Below are positions 26,270 to 34,380 of a DNA stretch of 38,491 bases, one piece after another. The notes under the pieces were generated by a model. The model saw only the letters and a program-made list of their open reading frames with translations, was not told where the DNA came from and made no database searches. The position numbers were made by a program, and so were the translations under genes. Source of the stretch: CAZMGT01 sp964565895 (GTDB lineage Bacteria; Armatimonadota; Zipacnadia; UBA1398; CAZMGT01); NCBI GenBank assembly GCA_964565895.1, contig CAZMGT010000037.1:1-38491 (forward strand), read 5' to 3'. The stretch's first letter is position 1, and each line of letters starts with the position of its first letter.

Positions 26270-27652
26270 ATGCCAAAGCGGATTGTCGAGCCCGAGCGCG
26301 AGCTTGAAGTCATCGGCGAATACGACGTGGTCGTCGCCGGTGGCGGCCCGGGGGGCCTGCCCGCGGCGGTCGCCGCGGCGCGCTGCGGCGCGAAGACGCT
26401 TCTTGTGGAGCGCTTCGGTTTTCTCGGGGGCTTGGCCACGGCGGGCCTGGTGGGGCCTATCCTCGGCCTCGTGGCGCACAAAAGCGACGTCCCCGTGGTT
26501 GCCGGCTTGGCGAAAGAGCTGTGCCGGCGCATGGCCGAGCTAGGCGGCGCGACCCCGTGGGACGAGGGCTTGCGCCGCGGCGCCGTGTCGTTCGATGTGG
26601 AGTGCTTTAAGCTGGTCGCCGACGCCCTGGTCCGCGAAGCGGGCGTGGATGTGCTCCTGCACTCGCTTGCCGCGAACACCATCGTCGAGGGGCAAAAGAT
26701 CGTCGCCCTGGCCATCGAGAGCAAGTCGGGCAGGCAGGCCGCGCTAGGCAAGGTATTCATTGATGCCACGGGCGACGCCGACCTTGCCGCGTGGGCCGGC
26801 GCGCAGTGGGTCCGCGGCCGCGAGGCCGATGGCCTTGTTCAGGCAATGGGCACGATCTTTCGCCTCGGCGGCGTGGGCCAGGTGCAAATGAGCGATGGGC
26901 TGCGCGCGAAAATTCGCGCGGCTGTCGACGCCGGCGAGCTTGTCATGTACCACCCCGGCCCGGGCGGCCGCGGGTCAACCGTTCGCCCCGACGAGCTTAC
27001 GGTAAACGTTACGCGCTGTGCCGGCGATGGCACAAATGCGCGCGACCTTACCCGCGCCGAGATGGCCATTCGCGACAACACCTGGCGCATCGTGCAGTTT
27101 TATCGCGAGCACGTCCCCGGGCTAGAGAACGCCTTCTTAGCGGCAACGCCGGCCACCGTGGGCGTGCGCGAGACACGGCGCATTGTCGGGCCCTGCGTGC
27201 TTACCGGCGAGGATGTGGTCAACGCGACAAAGTCGCCCAAGGCCGTCGCGCGCTGCGGCTATTGGATCGACATCCACTGCCCGCTGGGCCGCGTGGCGCG
27301 GGGGCACCACTTGTGCTCGACAAGCTGCCCGAACGATCCGCCGTGCATCATGTTTCGCCCGGAGTACAGGGACAAGCTGCCCGCGGAGCTTGCCCCACCC
27401 CCGGGCGAGTGGTTCGACATTCCCTACGGCTGCCTTTATCCGCTGGGCATAGACAACCTGCTCGTCGCCGGCCGGCCTATCTCCGCCGACCACCGGGCGC
27501 ACGGAGCGACGAGGATTATGGCCACGTGCATGGCCGTGGGCCAGGCGGCGGGAACGGCGGCGGCGCTTGCCGCGGACCGCGGGGTTGCCGTCAGCGATGT
27601 GGACGTCTCTGAGCTGCGGGCAAAGCTCCAGGAGGCGGGCGCGCTCGTCTAG
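26270..27652 (+). CDS. FAD-dependent oxidoreductase (FAD_oxidored family)
   Basis: This is a 460-residue flavoprotein. The dinucleotide-binding motif V-V-A-G-G-G-P-G-G is at residues 21-29, with an acidic ribose-binding E in L-L-V-E-R. The C-terminal family signature N-L-L-V-A-G-R-P-I-S-A-D-H and M-A-T-C-M-A-V-G-Q-A-A-G completes the FAD site. A short cysteine cluster, C-S-T-S-C-P-N-D-P-P-C, lies near residue 350. Members of this family (PF12831) are common beside glycan-degradation genes in Planctomycetota-like genomes, and their substrates are mostly unknown. No signal peptide is seen, so it is probably cytosolic. GAAGAGGAAA precedes the ATG. It ends facing the SMP-30 gene. Confidence 0.87.
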   Translation: MPKRIVEPERELEVIGEYDVVVAGGGPGGLPAAVAAARCGAKTLLVERFGFLGGLATAGLVGPILGLVAHKSDVPVVAGLAKELCRRMAELGGATPWDEGLRRGAVSFDVECFKLVADALVREAGVDVLLHSLAANTIVEGQKIVALAIESKSGRQAALGKVFIDATGDADLAAWAGAQWVRGREADGLVQAMGTIFRLGGVGQVQMSDGLRAKIRAAVDAGELVMYHPGPGGRGSTVRPDELTVNVTRCAGDGTNARDLTRAEMAIRDNTWRIVQFYREHVPGLENAFLAATPATVGVRETRRIVGPCVLTGEDVVNATKSPKAVARCGYWIDIHCPLGRVARGHHLCSTSCPNDPPCIMFRPEYRDKLPAELAPPPGEWFDIPYGCLYPLGIDNLLVAGRPISADHRAHGATRIMATCMAVGQAAGTAAALAADRGVAVSDVDVSELRAKLQEAGALV

Positions 27653-27716
27653 CTCGGGCGAGCGAAGCGCAGAGCCCCGCCAGCTCAAAGCCCGCGGTGT
27701 GCTGGGAGATTTTGCC

Positions 27717-28625
27717 CTACCTTAGCCCGCGCACATTAAGCCTAATGCGGTAGATCGACGTTCGCGCGGTGATGTATAGGGTCTTGTTGTCCGCGCCGCC
27801 GAACGTGCAGTTTGCGGGGACCTCTGGCGTTTCGATAATCCCCAGCAGCTTGCCCTGGGGCGAGATTACCCACACCCCGCCGCCGTCGGTGCAGTAGATG
27901 TTGCCCCGCTCGTCGAGGGTCATGCCGTCGGGCCCGCCGCGACGGTCGGTTTGAAAAACGAAGAAGTCGCGGCCGCCGATCGCCCGGCCGTCCTCGGTGA
28001 GCGTATAGGCGCGGATTTTCTTGTCCACGGTGTCCGCGACGTAAAGCGTGCGCTCGTCGGGGCTGAGGAACAGGCCGTTGGGCTTGGTCATGTCGGAGAT
28101 GATTCTGGTGATCTTGCCGTCTGGGGTGACGCGATAGACGCCGAGCACATCGAGCTCGCGCTCGCGGCGCTCCAGGCCGTAGTCGGGGTCGGTAAAGTAA
28201 ATCGTTCCGTCGCGAGCAACGCAGCAGTCGTTGGGGCTGTTGAACTTTTTGCCCTCAAACGAGCCGGCGACGGTGGCCACCTTCTTGTCCGGCGAAATGC
28301 GCACCACGTCGCGCCCCCAGTGGCGGCAGGCGATGAGGTTGCCCTTGCTGTCGAACATCAGCCCGTTTGACTTCTCGCTCGGCGTAAGCCAGGGCTCGAA
28401 GTTTCCCTGCTCGTCCATGCGATAGATGATGTTCGCGGGAATGTCGGAGAAGTAAAGATACTGCTTGCCGTCCCAGGCAGGGCCCTCGGTGAACCGAAAA
28501 CCGGTGGCCACGCGCTCTAACTTGGCCCCGGGGGCAAGAAGCTGGTCAAGCCCTTGCTGCGCCACCGTTGCTCCGCCTCCTAGCAAAACAAAAATCGCGC
28601 ACAGACAGGCCATTACCGTTCGCAC
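27717..28625 (-). CDS. Secreted SMP-30/gluconolactonase-like beta-propeller
   Basis: This is a 302-residue protein with a signal peptide (about residues 1-22, ending near V-A-Q-Q). The six-bladed propeller of the SMP-30/LRE family is recognisable: F-T-E-G-P-A-W (metal-binding Glu), K-F-N-S-P-N-D (Asn/Asp ligands), F-T-D-P-D-Y-G, K-P-N-G-L and G-P-D-G-M. These are the usual Ca/Zn site positions. Relatives hydrolyse sugar lactones such as gluconolactone. The GTG at 28625 has GGAGG 7 nt upstream; ATG at 28613 would shorten the signal. It is the last gene of the minus-strand sugar cluster, 115 nt after the sulfatase stop. Confidence 0.88.
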   Translation of the reverse strand: MRTVMACLCAIFVLLGGGATVAQQGLDQLLAPGAKLERVATGFRFTEGPAWDGKQYLYFSDIPANIIYRMDEQGNFEPWLTPSEKSNGLMFDSKGNLIACRHWGRDVVRISPDKKVATVAGSFEGKKFNSPNDCCVARDGTIYFTDPDYGLERRERELDVLGVYRVTPDGKITRIISDMTKPNGLFLSPDERTLYVADTVDKKIRAYTLTEDGRAIGGRDFFVFQTDRRGGPDGMTLDERGNIYCTDGGGVWVISPQGKLLGIIETPEVPANCTFGGADNKTLYITARTSIYRIRLNVRGLR

Positions 28626-28740
28626 AGCGCGCCCTCCTCCTTCCCTCGGGCAAACTCAACCGCGGGCTACGCGCGTCGCCTGCCGTGCAAGCTCCGCGCC
28701 GCGGCCGCCCCAAAGCGGCGCCGCGTTTTTGCGCAAGCGC

Positions 28741-30759
28741 CTACTTTTCCCTGGGCACGAACGTGATCTTCGTTATCTTCCCCTCTTTGCCCTCGATGCG
28801 CAGCTTGCCTACGACCAGGTAGTTGCTTGTCCCGCGCTTGAGGATCCCCGGCCCCTTCTTGCGCTGCGGGTCGTAAAGCCCAATGCGCACCTCATACTCC
28901 CCCGGGCCGCAGTGGGCGGGCACCTCCACGCGGCCGGAATCGATGCGATATACCCCGCCGGCCTTCCACTCCGTCGTCGGCGGGTCGGGCCAGGGGGTAA
29001 AGCGAAAGGCGATCGCGCCGTCTTTGCCATAGCGCGGGTTGATGAACTGGGTAAAGCTCCAGTATTTGCCGTCGAGGGCCTGCTCCGCGTGCCAGAGGAT
29101 GGTCATCTTAAACGCTCGGCCGCCGAGGTATTGAAACTCGCTCACCTCGGGCCAAACGTCAACAAGGCGCACCTCGGGCGGCTTTTTCGCGGCGTTCATG
29201 ATCACCTCGGCATAGGGGTGCTCCGTCTCGCGCAGCCAGTCGGCAATGCGCCCGAGCATTTCGCGCACAACATTTTTGTACTTCGCCTCCTGCGCCAAGT
29301 TGCGCAGCTCGCCGGGGTCGTTGTCCAAGTCGTAAAGCTCGTCTAGGTCGCGCTTGTTCCAGTTAAGCACGAACTTCCAGCGCTCCGTGCGCACCATCAG
29401 CGTCTGCTCCATAATGTCGCAGAACACAGCGTCGCGGAACGTTTTCCTCTTTCCCCGCAAAACGTCGGCAAAGCTCCGCCCGGCCATGCCTGGGGGCGGG
29501 GCTATCCCCAAAAGCTCGCAGAACGTGGGGAGAAAGTCCACGTTGCTCACCAACGCGTCGCTCACCGACCCAGGCGCAGTTACCCCCGGCGCGCGGATGA
29601 TGCACGGCACGCGCATGAGCTCCTCATAGGCGCACTTGCCCAGCTTAAAGATCATCCCGTGCGCGGCGATCATGTCCCCGTGGTCCGAGGTAAACACGAC
29701 GATGGTGTTCTCGGCAAAGCCGCACTCGTCCAACGCGGCAAGCACGCGGCCGATTTGCTTGTCGATATAGCTGCAATAGCCCCAGTAGCGGCGGATGTAG
29801 TCGCGAAACTGCTCCTCGCGCCACGCGGGGAGCTTATAGCACCTGGTATTGCGCCGCTGGCCGAGGGGCTTGCCCTCGAGCGTGTCGCGGTGGTTTGCGG
29901 GGAGCGCCGCTTGCTCCAGCGAGTACATCTCGTCCCACGGCTTGGGCGGGGCCACGGGCAGATGCGGGCCATAGAACGAAAGCACCAACCCAAACGGCCT
30001 GCCCGACCCGCGCCGGCTGCGAATGAACTTCTCCGCCTCCTTGGCGAAAAACGCGGCCATGTGGTGCTCCTCGGGGAGCTGGGAGTACATGTGCTTGCCC
30101 TCGGGGGCGCTGGGCAGATCGTTGTGGTTGCCCAGGTTGGGATATTTGTCCACGAGCTCGCCCAGGCCCACGCGGCGCAGGTAGGCCTTATACTGCTTCC
30201 ACCCGCCGGCCCATGTTTGAAAGCCGTGCTGCGGGGCGTCCTCGCCCAGCCCCCCGCGCACGGCCTCGAACGCAAAACCTTGGTCGCTGGGCAGCCGGCG
30301 GTAATACCACGCGCCCTCGAACGGCTTGCGCCCCTTGATGTTGCGATACATGTGCCCGCCGAGATGCCACTTGCCGAAATATGCCGTGTCATAGCCTGCC
30401 GCATTGAGCACATCGCCCAGGCAGGGCACGGCCGGGTCAAACAGGACATCGTTGCGCACCACGCCGTGCTGGTGCGGGTAGCGCCCGCTGAGCATGCTCG
30501 CCCGCGAGGGCGAGCAGGGAAAGCCAGCGATGAAAAACCGGTTTAGCCGCATCCCCTCGCGCGCCAGGCGGTCGAGGTTCGGCGTGCGCACCACGGCGTT
30601 GCCATAGGCCCCGATCGTGCACACGGGCTGCTGGTCGGTCATGATGTATACGATGTTCGGCCGCTGCCCGTCGCGGGCAAGCGCTCGCGCCCCGCAGGCA
30701 GCAAGCAGCCCGCCCGCGCACGCCTTAAGAAACTGCCGCCGCTTTTCGTCCATGGCCAT
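28741..30759 (-). CDS. Tat-exported sulfatase, possibly lipid-anchored
   Basis: This is a 672-residue type I sulfatase. The twin-arginine motif K-R-R-Q-F-L-K is at residues 6-12. It is followed by a hydrophobic stretch with lipobox-like L-A-A-C (19-22), so it may become a Tat-exported lipoprotein. The metal residue D42 is in M-T-D-Q-Q. The formylglycine motif C-S-P-S-R is at 82-86 with L-S-G-R-Y-P-H-Q-H-G after it. V-F-T-S-D-H-G-D-M later supplies further metal ligands. The last 140 residues form an additional beta-rich domain. The start at 30759 has GGAG 6 nt upstream; ATG at 30753 is also possible. It follows the aldo/keto reductase by 49 nt in an apparent operon. Confidence 0.92.
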   Translation of the reverse strand: MAMDEKRRQFLKACAGGLLAACGARALARDGQRPNIVYIMTDQQPVCTIGAYGNAVVRTPNLDRLAREGMRLNRFFIAGFPCSPSRASMLSGRYPHQHGVVRNDVLFDPAVPCLGDVLNAAGYDTAYFGKWHLGGHMYRNIKGRKPFEGAWYYRRLPSDQGFAFEAVRGGLGEDAPQHGFQTWAGGWKQYKAYLRRVGLGELVDKYPNLGNHNDLPSAPEGKHMYSQLPEEHHMAAFFAKEAEKFIRSRRGSGRPFGLVLSFYGPHLPVAPPKPWDEMYSLEQAALPANHRDTLEGKPLGQRRNTRCYKLPAWREEQFRDYIRRYWGYCSYIDKQIGRVLAALDECGFAENTIVVFTSDHGDMIAAHGMIFKLGKCAYEELMRVPCIIRAPGVTAPGSVSDALVSNVDFLPTFCELLGIAPPPGMAGRSFADVLRGKRKTFRDAVFCDIMEQTLMVRTERWKFVLNWNKRDLDELYDLDNDPGELRNLAQEAKYKNVVREMLGRIADWLRETEHPYAEVIMNAAKKPPEVRLVDVWPEVSEFQYLGGRAFKMTILWHAEQALDGKYWSFTQFINPRYGKDGAIAFRFTPWPDPPTTEWKAGGVYRIDSGRVEVPAHCGPGEYEVRIGLYDPQRKKGPGILKRGTSNYLVVGKLRIEGKEGKITKITFVPREK

Positions 30760-30808
30760 CACCTTCTCCCCGGGGCGTTCTCCCGCGCCCCTCCGCCGAC
30801 CTGCCTCG

Positions 30809-31864
30809 CTAGACGGGCCGGTTAAACCGCTCATGCGCCCGCTTTAGCCGCTCGATGATGTTAATATTAAACGGGCAGAGCTCCTCGCACCGCCCGCATT
30901 CCGTGCACGCGTCGGCCTTTACCTTGAGCTTCTGGTAGGCCTTGCGGTGCTTGGGCCACTCGTAGGAGTAAACGCGCGCGTGGTCTAAAAGCTGCATGAT
31001 TTGGGGAATGGGGATCCCCTGCGGGCAACTGTCGCAATAGCGGCAGTTGTAGCACACATCGCGGGCCACCTCGCGGGCCATCTCGGTATACTTTTGCACC
31101 TGGCGCTTAGTCAGCGGGCGGAACCGCCGGGCAATGCGCACCGCCTCCTCGACGTCGCGCAGATAGGCCGCGCCGAGCAGCCGCGTGTCTAAGTTGTCGT
31201 TCATTAGGACAAAGCGCCAGGCGATCTCCGGGGTAATCGGGGTGCGCTTGTCTTTGGTCAGGCGGAACAGCGTTCCCCCAGCGAGGGGCTTCATGGCCAT
31301 TGTCGCCATCCCGCGCTCCTTGGCCAGGGGAAGCACGCGGTCGTTGGTGTCCGTCACCCCGAGGTTGTAGACGCAGAGCACGCTGTCGAACTCCCCTGTT
31401 TCGATCGCTTCCTCAAGCAGCTCGTTGTTGTGCCCGCTTAGGCCGATAAACCGGCACTTGCCCTTGTCTCGCGCCCACTTCAGGGCCTCTAGCGCCCCGC
31501 CCGGGCCCATCATCCGCTCGTACTTCTGCCGCGTCGAGACATCGTGCAACTGCCACAGGTCTACGTAGTCGGTCTTGAGCTCCTTAAGGCTGACCTCCAG
31601 GTCGCGCAACGCCTCCTCGCGCGTCTGGGAGACGGTTTTCGTGCACAAAAACACCTCCTCGCGCCGCGTTTTCATTACCTCGCCGAACTTCGCCTCGCTG
31701 TCCTTGTATGCGCGCGCCGTGTCGATAAGGTTGATCCCCTTGTCCAACGCGCGGTGGATAATCTTTACCGCCTTGTCGAACTCCACGCGGATGAGGGGAA
31801 TTCCGCCCAGGGCGATTTCCGTTACCTCCCACCCCGTGTTGCCGAAGGGACGCTTGCGCAGCAT
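30809..31864 (-). CDS. Aldo/keto reductase with C-terminal 4Fe-4S ferredoxin domain
   Basis: This is a 351-residue cytosolic oxidoreductase. The AKR barrel shows the catalytic tetrad candidates D48, Y53, K76 and H107. The C-terminus has two cysteine clusters, C271-x2-C274-x2-C277-x2-C280 and C320-x2-C323-x2-C326-x3-C330, the pattern for two 4Fe-4S centres. Such AKR-ferredoxin fusions are common in sugar-metabolising anaerobes and may pass electrons from the NAD(P)-dependent site. The substrate is not known. The ATG at 31864 is preceded by GAGGTGAAG. It lies between the isomerase-like gene and the sulfatase on the minus strand. Confidence 0.93.
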   Translation of the reverse strand: MLRKRPFGNTGWEVTEIALGGIPLIRVEFDKAVKIIHRALDKGINLIDTARAYKDSEAKFGEVMKTRREEVFLCTKTVSQTREEALRDLEVSLKELKTDYVDLWQLHDVSTRQKYERMMGPGGALEALKWARDKGKCRFIGLSGHNNELLEEAIETGEFDSVLCVYNLGVTDTNDRVLPLAKERGMATMAMKPLAGGTLFRLTKDKRTPITPEIAWRFVLMNDNLDTRLLGAAYLRDVEEAVRIARRFRPLTKRQVQKYTEMAREVARDVCYNCRYCDSCPQGIPIPQIMQLLDHARVYSYEWPKHRKAYQKLKVKADACTECGRCEELCPFNINIIERLKRAHERFNRPV

Positions 31865-31960
31865 AGCGCTTCACCTCACCTGATCTGTACGCGAAAAGTG
31901 CACATGTCGCCCGTGTTTGCGCCGCGGCGGCGCCACCCCGGGGGCAGCGCACACTAATGC

Positions 31961-31995
31961 GCGTGGCCGGACACGCGCCTGCTGTCCGGCCACGC
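31961..31995 (-). repeat. 13-bp perfect inverted repeat after the isomerase-like gene
   Basis: GCGTGGCCGGACA (31961-31973) and TGTCCGGCCACGC (31983-31995) are exact reverse complements separated by 9 nt. It begins about 25 nt after the isomerase-like stop. No T-run follows on either strand, so it is either a non-canonical terminator or an RNA-stabilising 3' hairpin. Confidence 0.7.
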
Positions 31996-32019
31996 TCGTT
32001 GCCGTCTTGCGCGAGCAAC

Positions 32020-32985
32020 CTACGCCCAGTAGGCCTCGCCCGGGGGCTGGCTAATGACCACCTGCTTGAGGAAGCTCATCGCCTTCTCCAGCCCCTCGTT
32101 GGGCGACATCAGGCTGTCCTCGTGCTCGATGGACAGCACGCCGTCGTAGCCCACCATGCGCAGGGTGGAGACGAAGTCGTTCCAGAAATCCAGCCCGTGG
32201 CCATAGCCCACCGTGCGGAAAATCCACGAGCGGTTAACCTCGTCGGTATAGCTCTTCGTATCGAGCACGCCGTTGACGAGGCAGTTTGCCGGGTAAATGC
32301 GGCAGTCCTTGGCGTGCACGTGCCAGATGCACCCGGCGAGCTTGCGCACGCAAGCGATGGGGTCCATCCCCTGCCAGAACAGGTGGCTCGGGTCGAAGTT
32401 CGCTCCGATCGCCTCGCCCGCGGCCTCACGCAGCTTAAGCAGCGTCTCGCAGTTGTAGACGACGAAGTTCGGGTGCATCTCAAGCGCGATCTTGGTTACC
32501 CCCTGGGCCTTGGCCTCCTCGACCTCCTTCTGCCAATAGGGGATGACCTTCTCGTTCCACTGCCACTGTAGGGTTTCGGCCATGTCCGGGGGCCAGGGCG
32601 CGACAACCCAGATGGGGTCCGTGCCCCCGCCCGGGCCGCCCGGGCAGCCGGAGAAGTTAATCACCGTGTCCACGCCCAGGGCGTTGGCCAAGCGCAGGGT
32701 CTTGCGCCACGTCTCGTGGTGCTCGTTGGCGATCTCCTCCTTGGGGTGCAGCGGGTTGCCGTGGCAGGAGAGAGCGCTAATCTCCAGCCCGCGGCTTTCG
32801 ATTTCCTTCTTCCACGCCTCAAGCTTGGCCGAGTCGGCGAGCAGCTCGTCCAGAGGGCAGTGCGCGTTGCCTGGGTAGTTGCCCGTGCCGATCTCCACCG
32901 CCTCGGCGCCCACGCGCTTGAGGTAGTCCAGGGCCTTGTCGAACGGCTGGTCGCTGAGCAAGACGGTAAACACGCCAACTTTCAT
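32020..32985 (-). CDS. Sugar phosphate isomerase/epimerase (xylose isomerase-like TIM barrel)
   Basis: This is a 321-residue soluble protein of the AP-endonuclease-2/xylose-isomerase-like family. Likely divalent-metal ligands are E in I-A-L-E-M-H-P, D in N-F-D-P-S-H, H in H-V-H-A-K-D and E in L-S-I-E-H-E-D. G-N-Y-P-G-N and S-A-L-S-C-H-G-N are also typical. Members isomerise or epimerise inositols, keto-sugars or related compounds. The ATG at 32985 has GAGGGAGC upstream; the reading frame extends further without a site. The Gfo/Idh/MocA gene ends 60 nt upstream, and such pairs often act in the same sugar-oxidation route. Confidence 0.9.
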   Translation of the reverse strand: MKVGVFTVLLSDQPFDKALDYLKRVGAEAVEIGTGNYPGNAHCPLDELLADSAKLEAWKKEIESRGLEISALSCHGNPLHPKEEIANEHHETWRKTLRLANALGVDTVINFSGCPGGPGGGTDPIWVVAPWPPDMAETLQWQWNEKVIPYWQKEVEEAKAQGVTKIALEMHPNFVVYNCETLLKLREAAGEAIGANFDPSHLFWQGMDPIACVRKLAGCIWHVHAKDCRIYPANCLVNGVLDTKSYTDEVNRSWIFRTVGYGHGLDFWNDFVSTLRMVGYDGVLSIEHEDSLMSPNEGLEKAMSFLKQVVISQPPGEAYWA

Positions 32986-33045
32986 GCTCCCTCTTCCCCT
33001 CTCTTGCAGAATACGGGCCCGGGGCCCCCGCGCCACGGCGCGCGG

Positions 33046-34197
33046 CTAGTCCACGCTCTCCCACGTGCCCGACTCGCACGAGCGGAGCACCGCGTCGAGC
33101 ACCTTCTGGCACTGCAGCCCCGTGCGGAACGTGGGCTCGACGTCGCGCTCCTCTTTTATCGCGTTGAGGAAGTCGTAGACCTCGTTGATGAACGTGTGCT
33201 CCCAGCCGATGATGTGCCCGCCCGGCCAGTAGGCCTTCATGTAGGGCTGGCTGGGGTCGGTGAGGTAGATCGTCTTAAACCCGCGGGCGTACTCCGGATC
33301 TTTGCGCGAGAAGAACTCTAGTTCGTTCAGGCGCTCCAGGTTAAAGGCGATCGACCCCTCGCTGCCGTTGATCTCAAACGAGTTGTAGTTCAGCCGGCCG
33401 GGGCAGAAGCGGCTTGTCTCGAAGCATCCCAGGGCGCCGCCTTCGAACTCCGCGATAAACCCCACGGCGTCGTCAACGGTCACCTCGCCCTTCTCCTCGC
33501 CCGCGGCGGCGCCCAGCCCGCCGGTGGTCGCGGCAAGCGTGGGCCGCTCCTTAATGAACGTCCGCGCCGAGCCCGTTACCCGGGTGATCTTGCCCACGAG
33601 GTAGTGGGCGAGGTCAATAATGTGCGCCCCGAGGTCGCCCAGGGCGCCGGAGCCGGCATACTCCTTCTGCAGACGCCACACCAGGGGGAAGTTCGGGTCG
33701 ACGATCCAGTCCTGCAGATAGACGGCGCGGAAGTGGTAGATCTCGCCGATCGCCCCCTCGTCGATGAGCTTCTTGGCGAGGGCCACCGCAGGCACGCGGC
33801 GGTAGTTAAAGCAGGTCATGTTGCGCACGCCGGCCTGCTCCACGGCCTCGACCATGCGCTGCGCCGGCTCCAGCTCGTGGGCCAGGGGCTTTTCGCACAT
33901 AACGTGCTTGCCCGCCTGCGCCGCGGCGATTGCCGGCTCGTGGTGCAGATAGTTCGGGGTGCAGATGTCCACGATGTCTATGTCGTCGCGGGTGACGGTG
34001 GCCTGCCAGTCCGTCGAGGTCTCCTCCCAGCCATACTGCTCGCCGTGCTTCAGGGCCGCCTCGTCGACATCGCAGACAACCTTCATCACCGGCTCAAACG
34101 GGCAGTCGTCCCAAAACAGCTTAACGCTGCGCCATGCGTTGCTGTGCGCCTTGCCCATGAACGCACAGCCGATCAACGCCACGTTTACCTTCTCCAA
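33046..34197 (-). CDS. Gfo/Idh/MocA-family oxidoreductase
   Basis: This is a 383-residue NAD(P)-dependent sugar or inositol dehydrogenase. The Rossmann motif A-L-I-G-C-A-F-M-G lies at residues 7-15, and the signature E-K-P at 102-104 is in M-C-E-K-P-L-A. D-L-G-A-H-I-I-D-L-A-H, the catalytic His/Asp region, is near 205. No signal peptide is present. The best start is TTG at 34197, with GAGGGA 6 nt upstream and normal family length. Upstream ATG/GTG options would add a Pro/Ala-rich stretch of unlikely sequence. It is the first gene of the minus-strand sugar cluster (isomerase, AKR, sulfatase, SMP-30). Confidence 0.93.
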   Translation of the reverse strand: MEKVNVALIGCAFMGKAHSNAWRSVKLFWDDCPFEPVMKVVCDVDEAALKHGEQYGWEETSTDWQATVTRDDIDIVDICTPNYLHHEPAIAAAQAGKHVMCEKPLAHELEPAQRMVEAVEQAGVRNMTCFNYRRVPAVALAKKLIDEGAIGEIYHFRAVYLQDWIVDPNFPLVWRLQKEYAGSGALGDLGAHIIDLAHYLVGKITRVTGSARTFIKERPTLAATTGGLGAAAGEEKGEVTVDDAVGFIAEFEGGALGCFETSRFCPGRLNYNSFEINGSEGSIAFNLERLNELEFFSRKDPEYARGFKTIYLTDPSQPYMKAYWPGGHIIGWEHTFINEVYDFLNAIKEERDVEPTFRTGLQCQKVLDAVLRSCESGTWESVD

Positions 34198-34380
34198 CAG
34201 CAATCCCTCCCCAGGGTCCTGGCGTTGCAAAGCTCCCACGGAAAGCTGAGCTGGGCAATTCGGCGCCGCCGCGGCGCTTACCTTCCTCTCCCGCGCGCAG
34301 GCTTGCCCAGTGGCAGCGGAGCCGGCCGCGCCGGCGCCGCAAAGAGGGACCACGAACCTTCGGGTAGCACCTGGGGCGAG

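Noticed and set aside
34198..34380. Possible T-box-like motif (GTGGTCCC) before the Gfo gene
   Set aside because: The conserved T-box GGTGGNACCGCG core, Stem I elements and a terminator are all missing.
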